A stretch of DNA of 64,000 nt from Cladorhizidae sp. MBARI D1340-BT2. Taxonomy: Eukaryota > Porifera > Demospongiae > Poecilosclerida > Cladorhizidae. How positions within the stretch are numbered: the first letter of the stretch is position 1; each line of letters begins with the position of its first letter. Position numbers and translations under genes: made by a program. The DNA is taken from NCBI GenBank assembly GCA_028752905.1, contig JAQNBH010000011.1:19913909-19977908 (forward strand). The letters are read 5' to 3'. Below the pieces are notes generated by a model, which made no database searches, was not told where the DNA came from, and was given only the letters and a program-made list of their open reading frames with translations. Positions 12,401 to 23,549 of the stretch are shown here, piece by piece.

Positions 12401-12920
12401 TGTTGCATAGAGTCCTCCAAACTTCTCAAACTGGCCACCAAAAGAGTTCTATTCATAACTATGGCCAATGTTGGACTATCATGGTGCACGTATGGCCAAT
12501 TATACTAATCATGGTGCGAGTGTTGTCAACATCTGGTAAGCAATGTGGTGGGAGGGAAAACTGCTAAAACCAGTCAGCACTAAGATTCTAACAGGATAAA
12601 ATCTCACCATAATTATGTGAGGAGGATGAGGAGGAGATTTTTTCCACGGTTTTGAATTTTCACACTATTTGTCATAACTTTTTGGTTCTCCATTTCTTGT
12701 AAGTTATTTTGAGGACAACTGTAGTGCATTTGCTGCTCTTTCTAAATCTAAAGGTTTGTGCATAGCTACTTCCTAGGTCAAGATATGGTAACTTGATTGC
12801 CTCACTTCTCTGTGCTTTGAAGTTGAGCTTCATGACTTTCCCACTTTACTGTGGTTGGCACAACCACTGATGTAAAAATACATTGACAGAATCAACAAAT
12901 CATCTGTCACAAGGTGCATG
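12401..12920. repeat. Dispersed repeat, copy B
   Basis: Second copy of the unit at 4915-5410, in the same orientation. It has an extra insertion near 12855-12880 (GGCACAACCACTGATGTA) and lacks the poly-G run. It ends about 40 bp before the inverted end of the hAT element. Confidence 0.8.
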
Positions 12921-12949
12921 CCAGAATCATTGAATTGTTAAGCTACTGT

Positions 12950-13885
12950 CTGCCTGGCTAGGCCTTGGCACATTATGATGGCATAAATTTGAGTATAATA
13001 GCTCTCCTTTCCACTTGAGCAAAATATTTGGGCATAATGAGACTCAACAAATGTGCTCAACAAATGTGATTATTACAAAACATAATTATTACAGTTTTAA
13101 GAATTGTTAAACTCTAGCATTACTCCCACTCAACGTAGTCGTGAAGCGCAGATTGATGAGATTGTGTAAAATGTCTCTCCAAAATTGAAAAAACACTTTC
13201 AGCTGATGCTGATGATGGCTGAATCAAAATGACTTTGCTGAATCCCTGACTCCACTATGGCAATGTTCCTTTATTATGCTCCTACCATTCCAAAGGGATC
13301 ACTTCCATTGCAGTACCATTAGCTAACTAAGATGGTAGTTCTAGCTTCAAACCATTAATGAGTTCATCTCTGAAGAAAGGCAATGCCTTCAATGTGTCTA
13401 CTGAAGCAGCAGTGACCTTCCCTGGATTGAAAAAGCGAGCACTCTTAAATGCATCCATAATAGGTGTAAAATCCTGAAAAACTTCACTTCAAAGTAATGG
13501 AAACCCCTTTGTACACAGTTGCCAGCGCAGCTCATCCAGTACTGCTCCAGCTGCAGTGCAGTAGCAATCTATTTGCAACAGCAGCCGGTGACGTACTTGA
13601 ATTGAATTGCAGCAGTCTCGCCTAGAGCAACAGTATCTGTGTCAGTCTCAGACACTGGTAGTGAAACAGAAGCCATGAAACCCCTGTGCATATATTTAAC
13701 TCAGTCAGCTGTTTGTTTTGGCCACATGGTAGATCACATGACAAGGTCAAAGGTTAGTTTGCATGAGCATAATGGTTATATTGAGAGCATAATGATAAGG
13801 ACTAGGAAGCATAATAATATCCTTCTCAGAGCATAGGAGCATAGCTAAAAAATTTAGCATAATGTGCCAAGGCCTATGTCTGGCT
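12950..13885 (-). mobile_element. Decayed hAT-type DNA transposon
   Basis: A 19-bp sequence, TAGGCCTTGGCACATTATG, at 12959-12977 is repeated inverted at 13858-13876. Homology may extend outward (right end CAGACATAGGCC on the minus strand), which is compatible with hAT ends beginning with CA. Subterminal copies of AGCATAATG cluster at 13766-13865. Between the ends lies the minus-strand remnant of a hAT transposase C-terminus at 13120-13473. I could not find a clean 8-bp target duplication. The element is internally shortened. Confidence 0.7.
13120..13473 (-). pseudogene. hAT transposase, C-terminal dimerisation region (broken)
   Basis: On the minus strand one frame reads DFTPIMDAFKSARFFNPGKV, then a stretch ending GLKLELPS, and later KVILIQPSSASAESVFSIL followed by ALHDYVEWE. 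This is the signature of the hAT C-terminal dimerisation domain (the QPSSA-S-E-VFS block and the DY block). Three in-frame TAG codons interrupt it, two of them where the family usually has an aromatic residue (after LELPS and after PLEW). A shifted upstream piece (about 13474-13530, VQRGFHYF) may be the preceding segment. The N-terminal catalytic part is absent, so this is a relic. Confidence 0.8.
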
Positions 13886-14159
13886 CTATAGTTTTGGTAG
13901 ATGGCTTGCTGGTTGGAGTGGCAGGTAAATGTTCTAGGCCAGTGCCTTAGTCCATGAAGCATGTCTCTACAACACAAATCTAAATAATTTTACTCCTAGG
14001 GTAGCCAATAAAGTTACATACTGCTGGTTGGTCCAGGTCACAGTTACACAAGGTAAGCCTGCCTCACAATGGCTAAAGGGTGCTTGGCTGTAGGCATCTG
14101 GTACGCATGACTTGCAGTCAATCACTTGCAACTGAATACATGACTTCTTGCATGGCATA
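13886..14159. other. No gene seen
   Basis: Sequence between the hAT relic and the 34-bp minisatellite; no supportable coding region. Confidence 0.4.
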
Positions 14160-15183
14160 TTGGCTGACTGGATGCATGACTCTCAACACAACCATAGTTA
14201 ACTGACAGTATGGCTCTCAAACAAAGCCATAGTTGACTAACAGTGTGGCTCTCAACACAGCCATAGTTGACTGACAGTGTGGCTCTCAACACAGCCATAG
14301 TTGACTGACAATATGGCTCTCAACACAGCCATAGTTGTTGACTGACAGTATGGCTCTCAACACAGCCATAGTTGACTGACAGTATGGCTCTCAACATAGC
14401 CATAGTTGACTGACTCTCAACACAGCCATAGTTGACTAACAGTATGGCTCTCAACACAGCCATAGTTGGCTGACAATATGGCTCTAAACATAGCCATAGT
14501 TGACTGACAGTATGGCTCTTAACACAGCCATAGTTGACCGACAGTATGGCTCTCAACACAGCCATAGTTAACTAACAGTATGGCTCTCAACACAGCCATA
14601 GTTGACTTCAGTATGGCTCTCAACACAGCCATAGTTGACTGACAGTGGCTCTCAACACAGCAATAGTTGACTAGCTCTCAACACAGCCATAGTTGACTAC
14701 AGTATGGCTCTCAACGCTCTCAACACAGCCATAGTTGACTAACAGTATGGCTCTCAACACAGCAATAGTTGACTAGCTCTCAAAACAGCCATAGTTGACT
14801 ACAGTATGGCTCTCAACACAGCCATAGTTGACTGACAGTATGGCTCTCAACACAGCCATAGTTGACTACAATATGGCTCTCAACATAGCCATAGTTGACT
14901 GACAGTATGGCTCTCAGCACAGCCATAGTTGACTAACAGTATGGCTCTCAACACAGCCATAGTTGACTGACTGTATGGCTCTCAACACAGCCATAGTTGA
15001 CTACAACACAGCCATAATTGACTGACAATATGACTCTCAACATAGCCATAGTTGACTGACAGTGTGGCTCTCAACACAGCCATAGTTGACTAAAACTGTG
15101 GCTCTCAACACTGACGTATGGCTCTCAACATAGCCATAGTTGACTGACAATATGGCTCTCAACACAGCCATAGTTGACTGACC
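14160..15183. repeat. 34-bp hairpin-forming minisatellite, about 30 copies
   Basis: A tandem array with core TATGGCTCTCAACACAGCC followed by ATAGTTGACTGACAG. Within each unit TATGGCT pairs with AGCCATA, and TCAAC with GTTGA, so every unit can fold as a stem-loop. Copies vary by small deletions (loss of GTATG, or of the GACTGACAG spacer), especially in 14640-14780 and 14990-15120. An open frame on the minus strand (14320-14565) is an artefact of the array. Confidence 0.93.
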
Positions 15184-15617
15184 GCTTGATTATAATATTA
15201 CATAGAGAATTGAAACTAGACAAGAAAAAAGCTACTATCATTTGTCAATAAAAAGCAAACAGAATGTAGATAACATTTAGAGGACCCTTTACCATGAAAA
15301 ACCATGTACATTTGGTGTTCATAATTTGAGGTTCTTCTGTACGCTAATCCTTGCTTTTCTCCCTATTCTTGGCAAGTCAATCCTATACAGTTAAAAATAT
15401 ATTGTTGTTGGAGAGAGCAAGAGGTCTATATAAGGTATATAGAAAGTGATATTCACACAACCTCACTCACTCCCAAACCACCAAAAATATTGTATAAGAC
15501 TCTAATATACATAATACATCTTATTTAAGAGTGGGAATATGGCTAATAATCAGACCAAATGTGGCCATTTTATGACCAGACAAATACACGTGCACATATA
15601 TATCCAATAGGAGAGCA
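15184..15617. other. No gene seen
   Basis: AT-rich unique-looking sequence without recognisable features. Confidence 0.4.
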
Positions 15618-16028
15618 CCTGTCCGAACATCTCTTACCTAAACACACTGGTATCCAAACACATTCGCCGAAATGCAGGCTACATTCAGTCTACTTTTTCA
15701 TTTTACAGGAACAATTCCTTTGTGCACGCACACAATAAATATTTACCATTCACCTAACATGCAACCTCGTGCAATAGTTTCTTTCGATTCTTCTCTCTCC
15801 ATGTTAAACTGGGTTAGGCTTATTCAAAGAGAAAAAGAGCTGTCCTTAGTACCAATGAAGGCTCAGTGAATTGTGAAGAATGGGAGAGTTCAGCTAGAGT
15901 AGCGGTGGAATGCAATGTTGGAAACTGGACTGTCCACCATTTTATGAAGATCAAGGCCAAACTGAAGACCTTTCACACTACACTTCAGATATCCGAACAT
16001 CTCAGTTATCTGAACACTCGCCGGCCCC
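15618..16028. repeat. Two pogo-like terminal-motif remnants
   Basis: A phrase near 15621-15645 (GTCCGAACATCTCTTACCTA) and one near 15990-16014 (TATCCGAACATCTCAGTTAT) are direct repeats of a TTATCCGAACA-type sequence. A better-preserved inverted form lies at 25168-25212. Such motifs resemble ends of pogo/Tigger-like elements. No transposase is visible between them. Confidence 0.4.
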
Positions 16029-16448
16029 AACATGCTTGGTTAAATGGCCTACTGACTAGCTACAGTTACGTATCTCTGCTTTGTGCATGTGTGGCACAAG
16101 ATAATTACAGTTTGGAGGTCTCAACAAAAGACCAAACAACAAGATAAATGTCACGCATGCCAAAGCATTAATGTTGTTTGATAATTGAGATATCTAGCTA
16201 GCCAGTAGTTATTTTTAAGCATCACATTTGCCTGCCCCTTTCATAACATAATGGCAGAGATTAAGTGCTATCCTATGAGGGCAAAACATGAGTAATTACA
16301 CACAACAGAAAGGATACACATGGAGTTCACGGACAATAGAAACGTCTGGTCCAAATTCAGGACGGTAAGATTCCTTAGAACATTTCCGTAGACGTAACAG
16401 TCCTATCAGAATGTCTGGAGAGAAATGTACTTCTACTTGTCAGTTAGA

Positions 16449-16478
16449 TATGTATATATATATATATATATATATACA
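16449..16478. repeat. (TA)n microsatellite
   Basis: About 15 uninterrupted TA dinucleotides. Confidence 0.95.
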
Positions 16479-16792
16479 TACAGTATTAAAGGAGTTCCAT
16501 ACTAAATAATTATTATATTTATAATATATTGTATGGTAATTTTCGGCTAACTTCATTAAAAAAACAACAGATAAGATCAGCTGTTGTTTTTGCCAACATT
16601 TAATACGAATGCCATGATGAAAGATCAAGGCAATTGGTTGAAGTATTTAACAACCAAAACCTGATTAATCTTAATTGGTTTGTATATACACAAGAAAAAA
16701 CAACATTTCTTTGTTTATTTATTGATATTTTTTTTTATCATATACATTTATTTTATTATTTTATTATTAATTAAAAAAAAGTTTGCTATATG

Positions 16793-18484
16793 TACGATCT
16801 GAGAAAAGGGCCCACTTCACCCAAAAACTGATCTTGCACTAGGACCTGAAATAGCTACCATGGTTATGATTCATGATATTTTCATAAATTACCTCAGAGG
16901 CATCTTGGGTCATTGCTCTATCGTTGTGCAAAGTTTTAAGGCCAAGAAGGGCTTCCTTCCATTTGAGCGAGCAGTTAGAAAAAGTAAAAAAAAAAAAGAG
17001 AAGCCACGCGAAGCTAGCCACGCGAAGCTACCGCATGCACGGAATGAAAATACGGGCACGCGGGAATTTCCCTTCAGTTTTCGAATAGACAGTGTGGTGA
17101 CATAGAAGATGACAGTGAGCTAAATGCAGGTGTATACAAATAAAACATCATGCTTACCAAAAAATGGTGATTTCAATCAGATATTGTGTGTGTGTTTGAT
17201 GTCAAATAGGAGTTGAAGCAGAAGTGGTGTGAATTGACCACCATCATTCCTTGCTTCAATTGGACAGACTTCTTTGCTTCACATTTGAAGAAGTTCTCAG
17301 GAACAAAGCGTTTCCACCAATTCATATTCAGTTCATCTGATCCAGGCACAGTGACAGCAAAGGAGTGTTCAGACACTGTACAACACCGGTTTGTGCTTGC
17401 CAAACATTGCTGGACACCAACAGTCACAGATATGCCACACATCATTCCCGCCAAAGGTTTGTCTCCAGAACGACAGTTTATTTGACAGCATCCGACAGTT
17501 CTGTCCAGAGAAGGACAAAGACATAACATGCCCCAAACCATCATCTTTTCTAAAGCCATCCAGTCGAGCTGCTCACCAGTGGTTGATGAGGATGTGGAGA
17601 ACTCGACCACATCAGCACCACCGACAAAAAGGGTCCGCACGTGCATGACCTGCAAGAAAGTAGTACACAACAGCAGGTCATGCCCAGAACCATGACGTCA
17701 GCATTCTTTCACTTAGCTACTCACTACCTTCTCCTTGCTAATTTTATCCTTGTTATGTTATTTTTATGTCCTTGCTATAAACATTAGAAAGATAACCAGG
17801 ATTATCTACTACTGTCAGCACTAGCCACTCAATCAAACTACACTTTTAGCTTAGCTACTAATCCAAAACCAAAGGTAAAATACAGTAGTGAAGGTGCAGA
17901 AACTCACTTGGACCCCTATAACTAGCTGTCAAAACAAACAAAAAATCTGACTTGTGTAGCTAGGGTGTAATTTAGTTTAAACAAAGTAGTTAAGGTGCAA
18001 AAATTCATTTGGACCCTATAGAGACGACGATAAAATGATAGATGGATAAGCCTATAACTTGAAGATGCTAGCCCTCGAAACAATAAACAAAATTCTAAAC
18101 AGTTAACTTGTAGCTAGCCAGGGTGTAGCTAATAACAAACTAAGACTACACCATACCTTTCACAAGATGCCAAGAAATTCTTCTCCCTTTGTCCCAGCTA
18201 TTTAACAGGGTAGCGCCATGGCTTAGCATTGCCTAGATCACAAAAGAAAAAACTACTTCCGGTACGGGTCGTCGTATGATTAAAAACGTGACGTCATCAA
18301 TGCGTGACGCGCCGTCGGGGTGTAGTGAAGAATGGAAGCAAAACTGTGTGTATAACTTTGGAATGGAATTAGATCAAGGCACAATTGCAGAACCATTCTA
18401 CTTAGCTATCCTTGACCTTTAACCTCATGACAATAATGCATTTTTGAGGGGGGGGGGCGAAGTGGGCCCTTTTCTCAGATCGTA
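16793..18484 (+). mobile_element. 1.7-kb TIR DNA transposon with a broken zinc-knuckle gene
   Basis: Positions 16793-16818 are the exact reverse complement of 18459-18484, beginning TACGATCTGAGAAAAGGG and ending CACTTC. If the outer TA is the target duplication, the ends start CGATCTGAG. The right side carries a poly-G run (18448-18457) next to the end. The interior has a 14-bp direct duplication (CCACGCGAAGCTA, about 17003-17030), a degenerate gene at 17210-17695, two related segments at about 17884-17975 and 17982-18135, and CpG/TGACGTCA-rich sequence at 18250-18320. The GATCTGAnAAAAGGG end core is shared with the 961-1836 element. Superfamily unresolved. Confidence 0.85.
17210..17695 (+). 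pseudogene. Frameshifted element protein with C-terminal CCHC zinc knuckle
   Basis: After a plausible acceptor (GTTTGATGTCAAATAG), the plus strand reads ELKQKWCELTTIIPCFNWTD and continues through about 84 residues to GLSPERQFI and a stop at 17483-17485. After a +1 shift it continues as LFDSIRQFCPEKDKDITCPK. After a second shift near 17580 it continues as VVDEDVENSTTSAPPTKRVR, then CMTCKKVVHNSRSCPEP and a stop at 17695. The last segment is a perfect C-x2-C-x4-H-x4-C knuckle with an HNxRxCP ending, like the terminal knuckle of some MULE-type transposases. The rest does not resemble a MULE catalytic core, so I leave the family open. The minus-strand frame over the same bases is a shadow. Confidence 0.6.
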
Positions 18485-18668
18485 TCTAATTGTCTTGCAT
18501 TTTTTTTTACTTCTTGTTATGAATATCTCCCTGTTCTGAACATGACTGGCTACCGTGTTATTATAAAATCTCTCCATGTGTCTGTGAATACAGAGCCAGC
18601 TAAGGAAATGTGGTCAATATCTACATACACAAAGTATGGTATACTTCACGTTTACAATAATCTACAAT

Positions 18669-18768
18669 AATCTTCTCATAATCAACTTGAAATTGTATTC
18701 TCTCGACGTTTCGACTATATGCTCTAGCCTTCATCGAGACACTAAGACTCGTATGAGCCTGCTATATG
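18669..18768 (-). repeat. Dispersed 100-bp repeat, hammerhead-like
   Basis: The better-preserved partner of 8131-8230. On the minus strand it contains GGCTCATACGAGTC (a self-complementary arm), then TCTCGATGAAGGCTAGAGC, then TAGTCGAAACGTCGAGAG. CGATGA and CGAAAC sit at the spacing of the CUGAUGA and GAAAC boxes of a hammerhead ribozyme, but the first box is altered. Both copies could be tails or LTR-like parts of a Penelope-type retroelement. No reverse transcriptase accompanies either copy. Confidence 0.4.
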
Positions 18769-19004
18769 CTTGAGATATTTATGCGGCCAATTTAGGCATT
18801 CAGGTTTTTGAGGTTCCTTCCACTCATAACTCGGGTAACTTGGCTATAGTTATACTTGTAAAAAATATTTTAGTACCAACAGAGCGCAAAGAGAGAGACC
18901 TATCTTTTGAGCTAATATCAAGTCCATACCATGAAGTTTACGGAATCTATGGAGTTATAAATTGGTAAACACAAGAAGAAAAAAGGGGGAAAATACATGT
19001 GGGT

Positions 19005-19056
19005 CACTCTCCCCCCAAAAAATTCAACTCTCCCCCCAAAAAATGCAACTCTCCCT
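19005..19056. repeat. Short C-rich tandem, 21-bp period
   Basis: About 2.5 copies of ACTCTCCCCCCAAAAAATTC. Confidence 0.85.
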
Positions 19057-19273
19057 CCTTAACAGCAGTTATCTAATTAAGCGTAAACAATCGTTTCTTT
19101 CGAGCGTACGGAATGCAACCAAGGTTAATGAGAGGCGGAGCTTGCAGTTGTAGCAGCGCGAGCACGTGTTGGCCTGAGCGGAAACTGTGAGCAGCTTGCG
19201 ATCTGATAGAACATATCTAAAGTCCAAACAGCAATGTCGACATAATTGGCTGAATCAGAAATAGGAGGGGAGA

Positions 19274-20010
19274 AGGTGCCCAGACAGAAACTGCCGGAAG
19301 AAGTGGTCCATTCGTCATGCTTCATGGTTTGAAGGCAGTCAACTATCGGTGGAGAAGATCCTAGAGATCACCTTTCTGTGGGCAGAGGAAATCCAGGAGA
19401 TTAAGATTAGGAAGTGGGTTGAGATTGCTGAACACACAGGTGTTGACTACTGCCACTTCCTACGAGAGGTAGGGCTAGGCTAGGGCTATAATAAGGCTAG
19501 GGCTATAATAGTAATAATTAAATCCATTATATTTCATTGCCCTCACTCTTTACAGGTATTTGTCCAATATCATGACAGACATCATGACATTTGGAGGTCC
19601 AGGCACTGTTGTTGAAATTGACGAAGCAAAAGGAAATATAATAGTAGCCGAATCACGAATGGGAAGTGGGTCCTAGGAAGAGTAGAATGTAGCACCGATA
19701 AAGTGTTTCATGCTGTTGTGCCTTGCTGTGATGCCAACACGCTCATCCTTGTAATCCAGAGGTATGTGCTTCCTGGCAGAGAGATTCATACAGATGAGTG
19801 GAGAGCCTATACGAGTCTCAATCAAGTTGGATATGCACACCTTACGGTAAACGATTCCCTGCATTTTGTTGATTCTGTCACAGGTGCATACACCCAATCC
19901 ATCGAGGATACATGGCCAAGAGGAAAATTAGCTTCATGGCACCAGCAGGCCCCTCATGGAAGAGTAACTACCTCATAGAATATGTGTGGAGGAGAAAGTA
20001 TGGCAAAGAG
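19274..20010 (+). pseudogene. Merlin-type (IS1016/ISXO2-like) DDE transposase, broken
   Basis: First segment (19274-19468) reads RCPDRNCRKKWSIRHASWFE then KILEITFLWAEE, the Cys-containing N-terminal part and helix-turn-helix region typical of Merlin. A possible intron (donor GTAGGG at 19469, acceptor TTTACAG at 19555) follows, although the phase does not join cleanly. The catalytic part then reads GGPGTVVEIDEAK (first Asp). After a one-base shift it reads RKYNSSRITNGKWVLG, IHTDEWRAY (second Asp) and HLTVNDSLHFVDSVTGAYTQ followed by IED (third acidic residue). A second shift near 19912 leads to the terminal YVWRRKYG. All catalytic positions are recognisable, but at least two frameshifts make it inactive. 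I did not find the element's inverted ends. Confidence 0.88.
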
Positions 20011-20417
20011 ACTCCATCTGCACAAATTAGTAATCATATTTCTGTTGTTTACTTTCAGATGTTTAAATTTAATTATTGTATCATAATATTTATTATTGTA
20101 TAAAAATGTTGTGCGCGGCAATTTCGCGGCGCCAATTGTGGATCCATGCGGTGCCAATTGTGGCCCCTAAACTGCAATTGTACCATAACTTTTAACCACT
20201 TCAATAGTATTATTAAAGTGCTACATAATAAAGGTAGTGTCATGAACTTACAGTGTTATAGAGCAGTATCGCTGCAATGGATCCTTTGTAAAGAGTTAGG
20301 CAGCTAGCAGATCGCATGAATAAAGAAGCTGCCTGGTGTGATGCTAATTGTGGTCATCACAGAATGGCTAGAAAAATGCGTGTCATTTCGCTAGATGTCT
20401 GGGGATTTGGTATGGAG
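20011..20417. other. Sequence between Merlin relic and LINE tail
   Basis: Contains a local duplication of GCGCCAATTGTGG / GGTGCCAATTGTGG at 20127-20163. It may include the 3' end of the Merlin element. No gene seen. Confidence 0.4.
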
Positions 20418-20442
20418 ATTATTATTATTATTATTATTATTA
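20418..20442. repeat. (ATT)n tract forming the LINE 3' tail
   Basis: About eight ATT units that read (TAA)n on the LINE strand. This marks the 3' terminus of the element. Confidence 0.88.
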
Positions 20443-20549
20443 AATTTATATATCACACCAGGATAGGTGTATGAGTATAAACAGTGTACATAAGTATGAA
20501 GAAGAGATTAGGTGATACAAGTGGACAAGGAAATTACAACTGAATCTAT

Positions 20550-22614
20550 TAGGTTCATTGAGAGTGTTAAGATGATTGTGCAGATCTAATATCTCTAATG
20601 ACTTTGGAACAAAAGTTATCTCGAATGGAGTAATACTTACAGAAATGTGAACCATATTTTAAATTATAACCTAGAAATGTAAAACCAAAATTAGCAGATT
20701 TATATAATACATACTTAACTAAATTTTATGGGCATGTCTGTGAGGAGGAGAAAAGAGTGAAAGAGCGTTTCAAGGTTGTGTTGAATAAACTGTCTAAATT
20801 TGCAGTACGATGAACAATTCTTGTGTATGAGTTGTAAGGCAATTTCCATATTCTTCTTAAAACCTTATTAAAGGCTATTTCCAGTCCATTGAATGCTTTA
20901 GATGCCAGAGAGCACTTCCATACAGTAACAAGCAGAAGGAACGAAAGAGGTATGTTAGGACAATAGGACAGAGGTTAGGGAAGGGGTACATAGACGAGTT
21001 TGCTTTTCTAACCATAATTATCTCTACCTTTTGATAGAATATCCTTATCATCGCAAAGGTTGTACGTCAGTATATGTCCAAGGTGTGTTACTTCAGTTGA
21101 AAGAAGTAAGCAATGACCACGGAAGAGAATAGATGTGTCCATTTTCAAGTTAGAGTGATGAAAAAAAAGTATAAACTTAGTCTTTGATGGGTTAAATTTA
21201 AGACCAATGAGGAGGCATATAGTTCACATTCCTTAAGAATCAGTCTTAATGCAGAGAGTGAAGGTGGTAATAGGGTTATGTCGTCAGCATATGCAAGACT
21301 ACCGCAAATTCTCCACCCCAGGAACAACCTACACCAGAATTTTTAAGAGTGACCCAGAGTATCAAGATAAATGGAAAAAAGAACAGGGGAGAGCACTCCA
21401 CCTTGCCTTACACCATTGGAAACACCAAATTTATAGGAGTATACATTATCCCAGCGGACTCTAAGTTCCTGACAAGAAGATCATCTGGACAAAAACCTGA
21501 CGACTAATTTTGGTAGACCTCTGTCAAACAGATTCTCGAATAGTGTACTGTGCTGAACTAAGTCAAAAGCCTTAGATGCATCAAGGAAGAATGCAAAAAC
21601 TGAGGAGCCACATTGTAGATAGTGTGAAATGACACTCTTGACTACGCAAGAGCAAAGTGTAGTGGAAAGGCCAGGTTTGAAACCAAATTGAAGGTCAGAG
21701 GTTTTAAAACAACCATCAAATTGGATCAATATACACCATTCCAAAACCTTGCTTAGTGTTGAGGCAAGAGCAATAGGCCTATAACTATCACCACTAGTGG
21801 GATCCTTACCAGGTTTTGGAATACGAACAAGGATGCAATCTCTCAAGTCTGATGGAAGGTGTCCATGGCATATAAGAATTGTGAACAAAGAATGAAGGAA
21901 CTCTTTTATCACTGGCAATGATTTAATTAGATGACTTGAGTCCAGCTCAGACCCGTCAGATTTTCTAGGCTTTAGGTGGTGATTGAATGCTTCAAGCCCA
22001 TACTCGACAGTAATTTCAAAGCTGCTTACATCTGAATTAAAGATATGTAGGGTTGGTATATTAAGTTCTTTCTGTCTATGATTATTTAGTGTTTCTGAGA
22101 ACTTTGAGGATAGACTATTGCTGATTGCCACAGGATCACTTAAACCATTGACTACAGAGCAATTTTTCTTGCATTGCTTGACATGCCTGACCTCCTTCCA
22201 GAATTGATTAGAAGTAGACCTAGAGAAAGCAGATTTAAGCTTATGATTCCTAATAGGTTCTTCTCTTCTCTTAAGCTTTCTTACTTGGTACTTGTATCTT
22301 GTCTTAGCATGTTTCTTAATGTGAAAAAGAACACCAGACTTAGGTGAGCCAGCTTCTATCCAGACCTTATGCCAGAAATCAGCTCTGTATTTAACATCTC
22401 TGACATAGTCATTCCAAGGGTGCCCAGAAGAAGGAAGAAATAAAGATGAAGCCTTGGAAATACAAGCAAGAAGAGAGTCAACCAAGATATTAATGGGTGA
22501 AGAGTGAATAGAACATGAAGTGTTACAGCATGCCAAGATTTTCTAATCAATCAAGGGAAGATTTGCACTGATGTAAAGTCTAAAATTATCCATCTGAGAA
22601 TCAGTAACTATATC
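20550..22614 (-). pseudogene. LINE ORF2, reverse transcriptase and C-terminus
   Basis: One minus-strand frame holds IPKPGKDPTSGDSYRPIALA, LQFGFKPGLSTTLCSCVVK, FFLDASKAFDLVQH, GVSNGVRQGGVLSPVLFSIY and SLAYADDITLLPPS. These are reverse transcriptase blocks including the YADD catalytic motif. In-frame stops lie just after SNKTK (22615-22617), after LPLID (22552-22554), after RFLSR (TGA, about 21480), and before the YADD block (TAA). A short stretch before YADD makes better sense in a neighbouring frame, which implies compensating indels. Downstream, shifted frames read ALWHLKAFNGLEIAFNKVLR, the conserved end of this LINE group. Confidence 0.88.
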
Positions 22615-23422
22615 CTACTTAGTTTTGTTGGAGACACTAGAATGATTCAAGTTAGTAAAGGAAGGAGCAGAAAGTTGAAATGACAAATCTTCATGCAGCG
22701 GAAGATGATCAGAAAGGTTAGAACCAATTTGGATAGTACTGAGAGAGGTGATATGGTGAGCTAGAGATGAACTAGACAGGAAATGATCAGGCCAGGATGT
22801 CCCAAGGCCATTGTCTCTTTCATATGTAGGGGTAATAGAAGAGGACTGGCAATAAATACATGTAAGATCATGTTCCAGCATGAAATCATTCAAAAGGGTG
22901 CAACGAGTAGACTTAGGATTTAAATTAGGATTTAAATTAGTATTAAAATCTCCACCAATAAGCAAATGATCAAATACTTGAGAATCTATGAATCCATCCA
23001 GCTCACCAAGAGAGATGTTGAAGTCTGTATCACTGGCATCCGAATGATAATCAGTAGGAGGTATACGCAAATATCAGTATGGATTCATTGGAATTGTTTA
23101 ACGAAACAGCAGAGAAAAGTTTTGATATGGGTTTAATTACTTTAGTATTAACTAATACTTTTTTCCTAAAGATAATTCCACAACCTCCAAAAGGACGGCC
23201 TTTACGGCCTTTTAGGAGAACACCCTCTTCCATACCTCTAACACCACAAGAAATGAAGACAGGGTCAAAATCCAGAAGCTGAAGTTGTTGACTAAGCAGC
23301 CAATGTTCTTGAATCAAACAAATATCAATTATAGATGCTATATCCCTTAACAAACAAACACCAGAATTCCAGCCATGACAGTTGTAAGATACCAGATGGA
23401 GTTTTTCATGTGAGTTAGTCAT
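22615..23422 (-). pseudogene. LINE ORF2, endonuclease domain
   Basis: Starts at the ATG at 23422 and reads HLVSYNCHGWNSG, DICLIQEHWLL (the catalytic Glu region), GRPFGGCGIIFRK and, after a frameshift near 23060, DYHSDASDTDFN, LLIGGDFN, SWPDHFLSS and NLSDHLPL. These are the ordered motifs of the apurinic-like endonuclease of non-LTR elements, including the GDFN and SDH signatures. The reading frame then runs on into the reverse transcriptase through a stop at 22615-22617. The endonuclease nicks target DNA in target-primed reverse transcription. This copy is inactive because of the frameshift and stops. Confidence 0.87.
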
Positions 23423-23549
23423 TGGTAACAGGGATGGTAACAGTAGCAGAGTCAGTAATAGGACCACTATATTGGGTAGGTTGAGAAGAGAACAGAGTGG
23501 TAGATAAGGCACTATTATGTGTAGGACTAGGGGAAAGTAAAGCATCTGA

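Noticed and set aside
14320..14565. 81-codon minus-strand frame with repeated AILSVNYGCVESH
   Set aside because: It is a direct product of the 34-bp minisatellite.
17173..17670. 165-codon minus-strand frame
   Set aside because: It is the shadow of the plus-strand zinc-knuckle pseudogene, whose three pieces make coherent protein.
22356..22550. Minus-strand 64-codon frame, and plus-strand frames at 23079-23282 and 23574-23807
   Set aside because: They overlap the LINE coding frames in other phases.
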